64,000 nucleotides of DNA from Spisula solida. Its lineage: Eukaryota; Mollusca; Bivalvia; Venerida; Mactridae. Made by a program: the position numbers and the translations under genes. Positions 23,001 through 34,361 of this stretch are shown piece by piece; the stretch's first letter is position 1, and every line of letters starts with the position of its first letter. The stretch covers positions 47,828,734 to 47,892,733 of the forward strand of contig OX365946.1 in the NCBI GenBank assembly GCA_947247005.1. The letters are read 5' to 3'. The notes under the pieces were generated by a model. The model did no database searches. It had not been told where the DNA came from and saw only the letters and a program-made list of their open reading frames with translations.

Positions 23001-26000
23001 TAAATTGCTTGGTCTTATCTTCATGCTTGGCTAATTACAATGTAATATAAGCACTAAATAATTGTAAGTAGATATGTATGCTGTAATAGCTCAGATGGTA
23101 ACGCACAGGAATTGTAACCGAGCGATTCAAGTTCAACCCATCAAAGAAGTCTTTAGTATTTTTTTTGAATTCATCACAATATTTTTAATGTTATTTTCAT
23201 ATTCTTTTCGAGAGAATTTATAATTTGTTAATTATGTATGTTTCTTGTTTTATTATGGTCATGATAAAATTATTTTTAATTCAATTCAACTTTTATGACA
23301 AGAACACACAATCATTACAATACAAAATATTTTTACATCACTTCATCTGCTGTATCATGGTCTGAGTTACAGTCACACTCAGATAATGTATCTGTGGCTT
23401 CGTGTTGGTAGTTACAATACCTAAGTACTAGCAATAAAAGTTATTGTGCTTTAATTATAACACATGTACAATACGTTGATTGTGTACATGTATATTTAGG
23501 CTATGCACGCTTTAATAATAGACTTAATAACTTTAATTACAGGTTTGTATCACTATTGGATAGAACTGATTATTTAAGCCATTTTTCTGTAAATCTCTAA
23601 GCTTTTAAATCTATAAAGATGAGAAAAAGAAATAAAAAAATACATACAACTGGGCAAGGTTTCGAACTCGCGGACAAAAATATCGATATCGTTAGGAAGT
23701 ATCTACGCACTAAACCACTCGGCTATGAAGTATGTTTGAAAGGATGGATGGTTAGAATGATTTATAATCACAAACCTTAACCATGGTTTACCTAATTCAA
23801 TCAATTGACAGTGTCCACATTGTGTCACGTGACTGCCACATTATCCTTCACGGACTGTATAGCTCTAGCCTTATCAATAAACAAACACAGTGAATTATTA
23901 ACACTGCACGGTCGACTGGCCGCCAGTTGTCAGTGTAGATTTAACGAGTGTATAGTTTACGAACAAAATTGAACAATAATGAATATCGAAAATGTATTTA
24001 ATTTTCATTTTTATTTGTAAACAATTGCCAAATCTTTCTCATTACAGATTATGAAAACGTTTCGTTCATAAATAGTACAACCGACGATATTGATAAGATA
24101 TATTCTTCGATTAAAGCCAATGGTCTTCATACAACATTCACACACATCATAACAGGTAATACAATATACAGGGTTTCTTACATGTAAAACGTATTTCCTT
24201 GTTCGACCTCTGGATACAGCAATAGCCTGTAACACTGCACTGGCCGCATGTTCACATTGGATTTGTTTTCAGGATCTCGTACGCTCTAATATATGCTTGG
24301 TATTTATATACTGGTTGATATATCGGATGTATTAATAAGTTATGTGAAGGAAAGACACTAACCAGGGCTGGTATTCACAAAGCATCTTAGTTGAAAACTT
24401 AAATATTTTGACTTAAGTTAAAAATTAGTATTGCATATATCGTGCACAAATTGAAGATTAACCCATGTTTTCTTAGTGATTATAGTAGCTCTTTACATAA
24501 TGATTTAAATCTATGCAAAAAATCAATAATCGTGATTGTCATGTTAGGCTGACATACTTTAGAAATTTTGGTGTTTTTAAGAAAAATCTAAGTTTTCTAC
24601 TAAGATGCTTTGTGAATACCAGCCCAGGTAAATTTTATCATTTACACACTCAACAATACGTATAAATACACACGTGTTTACTTACCTATAGCTCGGTCAA
24701 TACGCGTTTGCTCTTGCTGAAAATTTCAACATATGCAGTTTGGCTGTGTGGAGTTACAATACAATCAATGTTTCAAACATCTGACTACACTTGTCACAAA
24801 CAGAATAAACAAACGATGACATCAGCAGAATCTAAAGTCACAAATTTGTTTCCAATGTTCATCGGGCGTTTGCCAGGTTGCTAGAAATAAAGAACACAAT
24901 GATAAGAACAAAGCCCAATCTAGGTTTAGAAATACCGACTTTTTCATAAAAATGCAATTTCGGACAGGGTTAACTCCCCTTGACCATAACAGTAAAATAT
25001 ATGTTTTAAAGTAAAAAAACACCATGTTGTTGAGTGAAAAGTCGAATTATTTTGTGTCTTTTGAATTCGAAGATAAATTTAAAATTCCAATTTACCATTC
25101 ATAAAAATAATGTGCACCTTCGGGTCAATTTCTCGGTAGTTATTTCACGGTTTTTATGCTTCATGGTTCAATGAACAGCTATGTTTAATTTTGAAGTTTA
25201 TTTACCCAGTTCTTTGATAGTCAATACCATGTACACAAACTTTCATGCAAACATAATACACAAATATAAAAGTTATAACGATAAAACAAGTTTTGCCGAG
25301 TGTGTAGCATGTAATTAAAGTTACAAAATAATAGTATATACTTATGGTTATATTAAATATGTTTCATTTAGCTATTGTTTTTGCAGGTTATATACACGAT
25401 GCAGCGTGTAGGTCAAAAGTTGTTGAGATTGTAAAAGATATAAAGAAAAAGAACGCTACTGTTCTATACTGTAGGTGAAATAATCCATAACTTCTGTTGT
25501 ACGAGAGGGGTTAAACTTATATTTGAACAAAACTGACCATTCGATTTTGTCATTATAACACAATGAAATCGATATACAAAGTGTACACGCACATGTATTT
25601 CTATTGAACCATGTAGGAAAATGTGTATATACACTCATTTTGTATCATATTTGCATTATTGTCTAATCAACATCAACCATCTTGCAGAGAGCGTTGGCTT
25701 TTACTTTTTTAAGACCAATTATCCCTATATGAGCATAAAAAGTGTTAGTACATTATGAATTACCCATGTCCGTGAAGACAATTAGTAATTTTGGTCATAT
25801 GAAGGTTTATATGCCTTCACCTGCTTGTTTTGGCGAAATGTCACCAACTTTCGAAAATCACCAAAAATGGTCGAATCCTGCTATAGCCATGCCCATTAGT
25901 TCTGTGATATCTACGACAAATCCAATAACCCAAAGTTGGATAGCAGCGAAGTTGTATCAACTTTCAATAGAATTATGTCGAAAATATAAAATGCATAATT

Positions 26001-29000
26001 TAAAATAAATGCGGTGTTCGTTAGCTCAATGCCAAGCAAACCAATGAGCGCATACAAATGTCTAGGAGGCTGTATATTAGTATGCGACTACGGAACCGTA
26101 TTTGGAAAAATGTGTCGCCTCTGAGGAGTTAAAGTTTTATCTTAAAAGACGTGATTATGTAGACAGAGTCTACTCAATTAGAATGGGTCATGATGATAGG
26201 CATAAGTTGAAGTTAGTGTTCACGGCCGCTTTCATGGTATGGTCTTACGAGTAGAACTCAAAATTATTTAAAAAGCCACACAAGTGAACGCATATTTTAT
26301 TTATACAAAAGTGTCTTTCGACAGAAATGTGATACGTCATTGTCCTGGTGACATGCCGAGAGTCAGGGTGTTTCACTAATACTGAGCTTCTTGACGCCCC
26401 TATCAATATGTCATTACTTACGAATCAGACTAGGAAGTATACCATACTCAAACAATGGATACCGAAGTCTCCTGATAAAACATCACTATAATTTAAACCT
26501 GGAGAATATTGAAGCGTCGATTAGAGAAGGGAATAGTAAGCATCAGCACTTGGTTTTGGCCTCCAGAAATGCAAAATCAACACCCTCTACACAAAAGTTG
26601 ATTTTGTTCTAAGGATATTACATATACGTTTTACAATAGTTGTTTATAAAACTACTAGATAGAATAGATACAAAATTAACACCCTCTACACAAAAGTTGA
26701 TTTTGTTCTAAGGATATTACATACGTTCTACAATAGTTGTTTATAAAACTACTAGATAGAATAGATACAATTCGAATTAGTTGTAAAATTCTTGAAAATA
26801 CTGGACGTTCAATTTTGTTCACATATAAGTTGAAGACCTTTCGTATTGTATGTGTACATTATAGTGTATGCCTGAATCGGCACCGTATGCTGTTCAAAAT
26901 GTTCATACCATGCTAACAAATGAGCCATTCCGTCTTAAAGTTTTTGAAATGATTACATGTACCTTCGATCGTTCCAAAACTGGATCAGAGACGCGGAAGA
27001 GATATATAAAGTGAAAAATAATGAAACTTATATCAAATTACACTAACTTACGTTGATTAGCATATATATGCCCTTGGATTCTGCACTCAACATTTTGCTG
27101 GTGTTCTTAGAGATATATAGGATGATCCCTGTAACCTCTGGGTCCTTTAGCATCGTCGTGTAAAACTTGTCTATTTCGGTTCAAATCATGACTCATTTTT
27201 CAGTTTAATATACTTACAACAGATAAATTACGGAATGCGCGACATAGTATGTGCTTTTGTAACTTTGGCCATGTAGATGGTCTCCCGTCAACAGTTGCTC
27301 GTAGAAGAGAAACTTATTACTGACAGATGATTGCATCCAAGAAACAGCATGATCCACATATGTTCGCCGTATATATATGACAGGAAAACGATATAAAACT
27401 AAATATGTACGTAAAGCCTAAGTCCTACTGAGTATTGTTTGCCTCGGGGATGCAGATTCTACTCCCGATTTAAATCAATGAGCTATCATTACAACGCAAA
27501 CACGTTCCTCGTGGTCTAGGGGGGGCTTCGGGGAAGTCAGACAGTCCGTGATATCGGTACGAGTTGTGAAGATTCGATGGAATTAGAAGAAGTCGGGAGA
27601 ACATCGCCGATGTAGAATTCCTCAGTGGGACCTAGGCTTTAATGGTATGCTTTTTCAGTGTGCGATCCGTCGTTTGGAGACAACGATACTGATGTAAGTA
27701 GCATTTGTACATTTGTATGTTATAAATGAATACGTTCTTTGATTGCGTGTCCGCTCAGTCTACTCAGCTGGACGCGCGCAGAACGTTGTATATCTTGGCT
27801 GGAAGATTCCCATTGGTGGTTTCTTGTAAAATGACACGTACGAGGGGTGATCAACAAATACGCGGAAAAGTGCTGTCATTTCTTTATTTGTCATTGTAAG
27901 TCGTTGAAACTTTCTGAACATGAAGATAAATTTATTATGAATTGATTCACCGTTGACCATCAATATTAATCAGAGTCAGATCGGACGCGGTTTCCTATGG
28001 CAACGTCATGCGGCCCAAATTTTAATATTTTCCAACGTTGCTCGTAACAAACAATGACGTATCATTCGTGCGTTTGTATTATTATACGTTTTAGTTTAGC
28101 CGTTAATGAATATGCTATGATATAACATTACACTCATTATTTCAAAATATTGTTTTAACGTCAAAATTCCGTTTTAGAGCTATTTGTTTCGAAGTCGTTG
28201 TCTGAAAATGAGTTCTATACAGAAATCGGCGACGAAAATTCGTGTTGCGTATGAAATGCCATAAATTAATAATGGCAATATTGCAAAATGTATAAAATAT
28301 GTAATAGCATACAAAACAGGTGTCTATTTTGCATAGTATCTCATATATAGCCATGTTAAATCAATGCCGACATGCAAATTAGCTATACGACGTCAATAAC
28401 GTCAAATTAATTCATCAATATTGATGTTCTCGGCAGCTAATTCTTATAATTTACATGCAAGTTGCAAAGGAAAACAATTGATTTTCGGTTGACAGGTCTA
28501 TGAAGTGTATCTGGTTGAACAGCTATTTTTTTAGAATCATTCAAAGCGTTATACATTATGAATTGTGCCACGAATGAGTATCTGTACAGTGATATGTAAC
28601 GACGTCGCGATTACGTTGGGCCGGTGTAGCCATAGTGACGTTGCGGTTCTTTGTTTTTTTTCGACCATTTTTTTCCTGTAGTTTAATGTTTTTATAGTTA
28701 TGCATTTGTAATACGCCAATCTATTATCTGACCGATTTTCTGCAATATTGGTCACGTAACAAAGATTTCAGGGCATTTTTCCGCGTATTTGTTGATCACC
28801 CCTCGTACGTACAAGCTAATAAATCTAATAATATAGCAGCTTAATTGGTCGGACCAACATATCACCATTATTAAAATGTGTTACAACATTGAGCAGAAGA
28901 AGACTTTATGTACATGGTCTTTTTATGCAGAACGATTACTGGGACATAACGAATAATCAAGATTAGAAATGTTATAAACGGTGGCAATACTTGACAATGT

Positions 29001-32000
29001 ATAAAAGGACTTTTCACTGTAACATATGTAGAGTTCTAACGACCTCGGCTAAGTCACTTTTTGTAGGTAGATGCATGCTCGTAACTACCTCATTACGTAA
29101 TCAGCGTCTTAATTAGTTCTACTAATATATTAATAAAAATAAATTGTGTAATATGTTTAGTACTACTCCCTAACCAAGGACGTGAAATATGTGTTTAGAG
29201 ATGTTCTGATACCTTTGGCTGATGTGACCACACCAAACCAATTTGAAGCTGAGTATGTTGAATCTTTGACTATTTCTGACTAATCAATAGACTAAGTAAA
29301 GAAGCTGAATAAAACAAGGATGGCGGGAAAAATGCCAATCTTTAATATGATTGCAATATGCTTTGTGCAATGATAAATTTATTTAATAAAGCTTGAATGT
29401 CGTTCAGTTTTGATTGTGCTGCGATTATTAACCTAAACAGGTTCATCAAAGTATTCACAATATCTAAATAATAAACACCCAAATTTATATGTGATTTTAC
29501 TATTATTTATAGTACACGAAGTAAGATATTTCAACCAACTTTAATGTGTTGGCTTAGTAGCTCACCTGAGCACATGTACAATAAATGTGAGCTTTAAAGC
29601 TAGTTTAAAGTTTTGGCTGAGTCGTTGGAAAGTTTTTAAACGCTTTGCCCAACCCATTTTCGATTTTATTTATTACATTTGGCAATGCAATATATTTATA
29701 CTTAACTGCCTGGTGTATGTCGTCTTTTTCTGTAAATGGCATCCCCACCTACTTCACTGAGCAGCACAGAAATAATGCTGAGGTGGTCCTCTTTATCCGA
29801 TACTATCAACCATTCTGGTACGCTGCATATACATGTATAGATAAATTGGTCAAAATAAAGGATTTCCATTTTTATTACATTTTTATTGATTTAAAGTTAG
29901 AAGATTACTATAGTTTTGAGCTTATATATTCAAATATAGCACCATTTTCTAGTACTGTAACTAATTTCAAATAATCAATGATGAAATTCAAATTGGAAGG
30001 TCTAAAATAGGTATGTTGGAATTGGCAAATGAATTTGCTTTAGATGTTTTGTGAATAATGAATCAGTTTAGTATTTGACGTTCCCATTTTATAGATGCTT
30101 AAGTGGTATGAAAATACTGACCGAGGATGATGCTATTAAAGCAATACAAATCATTCACGATAAAGGACCTAACATTGTTGTGATAACAAGTATGAAGATA
30201 GGTGAGGAAACACAGAGTACACTTGTTGCCATGGCAAGCAGTGTTAAAAGTAAGTTATGAATTGCGTCGCAAACATTCTTACCTAGTATATACTATGGTT
30301 GAAAAAAGTTTCGTTGACCATATTTTGGGGTTTATTTTATCAAAGCTGCCACAACTTGTTTTACGATAATAGAAACTATTACGGTTCCATTCGAAAACTG
30401 GGCAGATCACATTGTTATGGTCGCTAACAGGTCCATGAATTATTATTATTGTTGCAAACCTATAGAGACTTTATTATCTTTATTTGATACTTGCTTGCAG
30501 AAGCCCTCATGTACTGTTTAAGTTTGTGATATATGTGATTGTATTTCAGACGGACATAAAGAAATTTATAGGATCGAGTTTCCACGTGTAGATGCATATA
30601 TGGTCGGCACTGGTGATCTGTTTGCTAGTAGTTTCATTGGTCTGCTGTGTAAAACAGATGATATTAAGGTATATATAATCCATTGACTTAGGGACTGCCT
30701 TACATATTGGTGTATTGCAAAAATAAAATAAAATTGTATAATATTCGCGTAATTTTGGTATAGTTGGCTGTATATCCCATAAACAACCACTCTGACAGCT
30801 AAAATAACTTGGGAAACGTCGGCATTTTGTAGTTATTTAGTATATTTTCATCAAAAATTCTATAGGGTATTAATACCCTATAGAATTAACACTACTATTA
30901 CTTATATTGCCTGAAATGTGTTCGCATTTGATTAAAACGAATCGAAAAACGAACCAAATACCTCACTGATGTTTACGCTGTAATTTGTTGATGTAACAGT
31001 TCGATCACGCGTGAATTACATAATTTACAAAGCATGTTGAAAGGAAACTTAGCGCTTTTTAATCAAGAACGAAACATGGGCGATATCGAGACTGATTAAA
31101 ATTGCTTATTTGCACCAAATCTTTCATAAAGCAACCGTCAGTGGCTTTCTATTACATCAATACTTGGTTAGGTTGGACAATTACGATATACAAAGATTTA
31201 AGCCCAATCTGTGAGGCAGCACCTTTAAATCATATACATGTAGCATGGATGTATGTATTATACATTTATGTAAAACAGATGGATGTACCGTGTGTGGAAC
31301 GGTAATCGGGTGGTTAGCGCCCTCGACTACCAATCCGGAGGTCCTGGAAATTTCAGAAACGCTTTTCAGTGTTTCCCACCCAACTAGAAATGAACCGGTT
31401 GAAAACGCAGAGGTAGACTCGCGTGTATCATGATCGGTGCTGTACACCGGGGACGTTAAAGAACCAATGAGTCTATTCAGAAAGAGCCCCGGTAGCGCGC
31501 CCGGATTCCTTGTTGTATCGCACAAACTTTCTGTCTCCTCCCTGGAAGACGGAGGTCAGTGGCCAATTACACGTGCAGGCAGGCACAAAACCGAATGACT
31601 AAAAAACTAAAAAAGAAATGTATGTATGGATAATGCAACGATATACGTTAACCACAAACTCGAGATAAAATTCAATCTACGCTTCATTATCGATGGGTTC
31701 TTATACATGTGGTATACGTATTTAACTTAACACTGTGTATAATTATCTGTATCGTTTTAGATCGCATTTGAGAAAGCGATATCTATATGTCAAGTTGTGT
31801 GTCAGCGAACTATCAAAGAGGCAAAAGGTTTGAGTATTATTTAATTTAAGCATGCAGAAAGTTTGCATTAGTATGTAGCCTTGAATGTCGACATTAATGT
31901 ATCAGTTTTCACTGTGATGGGTAGAGACTAAGTGCGTAAGCATATTTATCTTCATACGAATGACCTACCGATTGTCAATTTCCGATAGGTGTGTTTCGGA

Positions 32001-32279
32001 GTCAGACTTATAAATGTAAGTGATCATGTTGCGACCGAGAATTCATTCCCGATACATTTGTTCAACATATAACACTGCAATGGTCAATTTGTCATTAGGC
32101 TACCATTCTCTGTGGTGTTGGTGAGCCAATCCACATAAAGGGTTTATCTTTGTTACATTTCAGAACAAGCTGGACCAGGAAATAAGCCTACACTATATCA
32201 GCTAGATCTTCGATTGCCTAAATGTACACACTTTCTTATGGATCCACAAGTTGATTTTTCAGCTACTAAAATTATGTGA
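17051..32279 (+). CDS. PDXK: Pyridoxal-kinase-like copy B, complete, 10 exons
   Basis: Exons: 17051-17137, 18355-18409, 24048-24155, 25387-25470, 27659-27693, 29161-29252, 30095-30249, 30550-30668, 31761-31827 and 32164-32279. They give 918 nt and 305 aa (human PDXK is 312). Phases match throughout. Ribokinase-superfamily landmarks: CDPSFGD at 113, DVTTPNQFEAE at 144-154, ITS at 184-186 and VGTGDLFA at 224-231 with catalytic Asp228. The known family reaction is ATP-dependent phosphorylation of pyridoxal, pyridoxine or pyridoxamine. The N-terminus departs from the family: the SxV loop near residue 10 reads MEATLALGYGG, and exons 2-3 read VISVNPYYENV where known enzymes have a VQFSNHTGY-like motif. 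Substrate may therefore differ. The introns carry several transposons. The start is the first ATG, followed by an open frame to a good donor. Confidence 0.92.
19725..20300 (+). repeat. ~145-bp tandem repeat, four units
   Basis: Units contain 'ttgacc.tgtgacctagttt', 'gatgaccc.atat', 'gatgatcatt.tgacaaagtt' and 'attaggtcaaaat'. They recur near 19732, 19880, 20025 and 20168. The block ends in ggacggacggacgg. Repeats of this look are widespread in molluscan genomes (recollection, not searched). Confidence 0.8.
20590..21080 (+). repeat. 172-bp tandem repeat with GTCC-rich leader
   Basis: The leader has C- and G-runs and tctgtccgtccgtccgtctg. Units then start at 20687, 20859 and 21031 with 'gtggacg..actcctcctac' and contain 'ttatggccctttgta' and 'caatatatagtgaaca'. 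The period is 172 bp. Open frames here are artefacts. Confidence 0.85.
23080..23152 (+). repeat. tRNA-like sequence (SINE head or tRNA relic)
   Basis: It has an A-box-like tagctcagatggtaacgc and a B-box-like gattcaagttcaac at the right spacing. The 5' and 3' ends do not pair into an acceptor stem, so it is not a functional tRNA. Confidence 0.55.
23650..23735 (-). repeat. tRNA-like sequence, Leu/Ser type (SINE or relic)
   Basis: The minus strand reads atagccgagtggtttagtgc (A box of long-arm tRNAs) and, further on, gcgagttcgaaacc (B box), with extra sequence between. No matching acceptor stem is seen. Confidence 0.55.
24367..24623. mobile_element. 257-bp MITE, CCAGG target duplication
   Basis: Terminal inverted repeats start GCTGGTATTCACAAAGCATC and pair with the right end over about 36 bp with a few mismatches. 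CCAGG flanks both sides (24362-24366 and 24624-24628). Highly similar to 45267-45513. It lies in intron 3 of copy B. Confidence 0.85.
26573..26770 (+). repeat. ~98-bp tandem duplication
   Basis: Two head-to-tail copies start 'aacaccctctacacaaaagt' and end 'actagatagaatagatacaa'. They differ by a 2-bp indel and few substitutions. Located in intron 4 of copy B. Confidence 0.9.
27841..28805. mobile_element. 965-bp mariner-like element, TA-flanked
   Basis: Both ends carry CGAGGGGTGATCAACAAATA followed by cgcggaaaa, inverted and near-perfect for about 29 bp. TA dinucleotides flank both sides (27839-27840, 28806-28807), as expected for Tc1/mariner insertion. No transposase frame with a catalytic triad is seen, and full-length mariners are about 1.3 kb, so this copy is probably non-autonomous or deleted. 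Located in intron 5 of copy B. Confidence 0.8.
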
Positions 32280-33725
32280 CATTTTAGTATGACATTAAAG
32301 ATGTATCGTCCCCTGATGACTCTATACTATATGTTCCGTTCCGCGTCTGTAACTACTTTAAGAGCCGTATCGTTAAAATGCCTGATCCGTTATATTTCTG
32401 TATATTTAACATTAATGAAAGAGTTGTCAGCGATAAAGAGTTACAATGTTGATCAACAATTAAACATAGCATGTCTGATAATGACTGCTGTCCAGTTAGG
32501 ACACGTCAATTGGTTTTCCTCGGTCAGGTAATTTACAGACCAATATTAACAACTTTAATACCGGTTAACTATACCTAATCAACTTGGTAGGGAAGGGGAA
32601 ACAAACAATATTTTATTTTTGGTCTAACAGTTTTATTTAATTGTAATATGTTTATTTATAAAGTATGTATTGATTCTTTATCTAAATGCATGCATTTCTT
32701 TCTTATTTTCTGTTCAATGTGTACCTACTTTCAAAAAATATTTTTAGTATATAAATAGTACCTTAAATGTCTTAACCTCTATATTATGTTCTATGATGTT
32801 TTACATTTGTTCAAACTGTCGGACAATAGCTATATATATACATAGCTAATTTTTCTTTGTTTTGTACATGTATCCGACTTGAAATAAAGATTGTATTGTG
32901 TATTGTAGTGTATTGTATTGATTCCGATTAACGAAACCAGTTTACGTAACAGTGCAAGCAGAAGATAGTTGAATTCGTAAAGATGCGTCTAGACGGTACA
33001 TTTAGGTGTATTAATCGAGGATACACATTTCACAAGATGTACATCAAGCCTAACGACTATTACGATTATTTATTTATCTATTCTGTTTTATATTAATGTA
33101 TAGGTTGATCAAATACCGAGCTTCACTCTAAAACGTAACGAACAGCTACCTACGTGACATTATGAGAAACTTACTTGCGAAGACCGTACTGGCGACGGAT
33201 ATTTGGGCTTTGTAGCCTTCAACAACAACGACTTGTGAAGCACACGTTATTTCCCCCAGACACTTGTACATAACGAAGTTGTAAATCTACAGAAAATGTG
33301 TGTTTGAAGTGTACTACACGTCACTACAAAGTATATTTCAAATTACAGGTTCAAATGTTTACACCAAAATGTATTGTCTAGACGCACCTTAAGCCAGGCT
33401 GACATATTAGCCAACCAGGCATTGACACGTGGTCACGTGCTCGTCCATTGCAATATCCATATCAATTCCTGTAAATGAACATCTTCATCAATGATACATT
33501 TACCTGTGAACTGGACAGTAGTAAAGGTATACTTAACCATACACTATTATGTCTGAGATGCATATTTTCTGTCCGATGTCATAATACCAGTTGTGTCGTG
33601 ATGAATAGGCAATGATTAGCCCTCACACCAAACTTGTGATAACGTTCTTGAAGAAAGGCAAACAACAGGTTTATATCAGCATTATATAATGGTATAATAA
33701 GGGATAAGCATGTACAAATGTATGT
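29690..33725 (+). repeat. Segmental duplication matching 1-4650 (copy A)
   Basis: Exons 7-10, introns 6-9, the intron-8 SINE and about 1.4 kb of 3' flank are near-identical to 1-4650. Small indels and scattered substitutions separate them. The right edge fades near 33725 and 4650. Confidence 0.9.
31265..31600 (+). repeat. SINE-like repeat in intron 8 of copy B
   Basis: Same insertion as 1610-1935, with the same tRNA-like head and central block. It is ancestral to the A/B duplication. Confidence 0.6.
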
Positions 33726-33783
33726 CGAACCCATGAGTATAAATCCAAACTGTTGAACCGAACATGGCACATATTTTAATTTA
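32280..33783 (+). other. 3' flank of copy B
   Basis: AATAAA at 32883-32888 is the likely polyadenylation signal (conserved at 3262 in copy A). 33419-33700 is a single copy of the unit that is triplicated at 3800-4640. No gene is seen. Confidence 0.6.
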
Positions 33784-34018
33784 AAGGGTGTTAAAAAAGT
33801 TCGTTCTCAAAGGTTAAGTTTCAATAGTTTTTTTCTGACCTCAGGCTCAGAAGACTGTTTACTTTTCTATGAGTAACTTTCAGAGGGGTCTACTACTGTT
33901 ATAATATTTCTGGCAAATGAAGCTATTCGAGTAAGAAATTAAAACTGTCTACTGCGTACATAGGTCAAATAAAATTTGATATAAATTACATTTTGAGAAC
34001 AAACTTTTTATCACCCTG
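33784..34018. mobile_element. 235-bp Tc1/mariner-type MITE
   Basis: The ends AAGGGTGTTAAAAAAGTTCG and (reverse complement of the right end) CAGGGTGATAAAAAGTTTGT pair over about 30 bp with mismatches. TA flanks both ends. It lies between copies B and C, about 340 bp upstream of the copy C start. Confidence 0.75.
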
Positions 34019-34361
34019 TATATATAGCTATTCAAACGTAAATTGGTATTTATGAATGAATGGTTAAACATATAAGCAGTATTCTATATAGTGCTGGAAG
34101 GGTGCCGTATATACGCCCGTGGAACGAAAACAAACATAACACCAGAATAATGTATATGCACGCATAGATGATGAACATACCTATCATGAAATCTAGCTAG
34201 TATTTATTACATGGTTAACTGTATATCTTCATGTTACTAGTATATACATTATACTGCTGTTTACTACTACAATGTGTAAAATAGAACATACGGTTATGTA
34301 GTGTATATGTCCTATTTAACTGTTATAGACGTTTGTCTGTGTTTAACGGCTACTTTGAAAG

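Larger units (their letters stand above)
22030..24047 (+). other. Rest of intron 2 of copy B
   Basis: No exon is seen apart from the tRNA-like sequences listed separately. It ends in the acceptor attacag before exon 3. Confidence 0.5.

Noticed and set aside
23080..23735. Two functional tRNA genes
   Set aside because: A and B boxes are present, but acceptor stems do not pair and spacing is irregular; SINE heads or relics fit better.
25742..26008. 88-codon open frame in intron 4 of copy B
   Set aside because: No domain, no conservation in copy C and no splice support.
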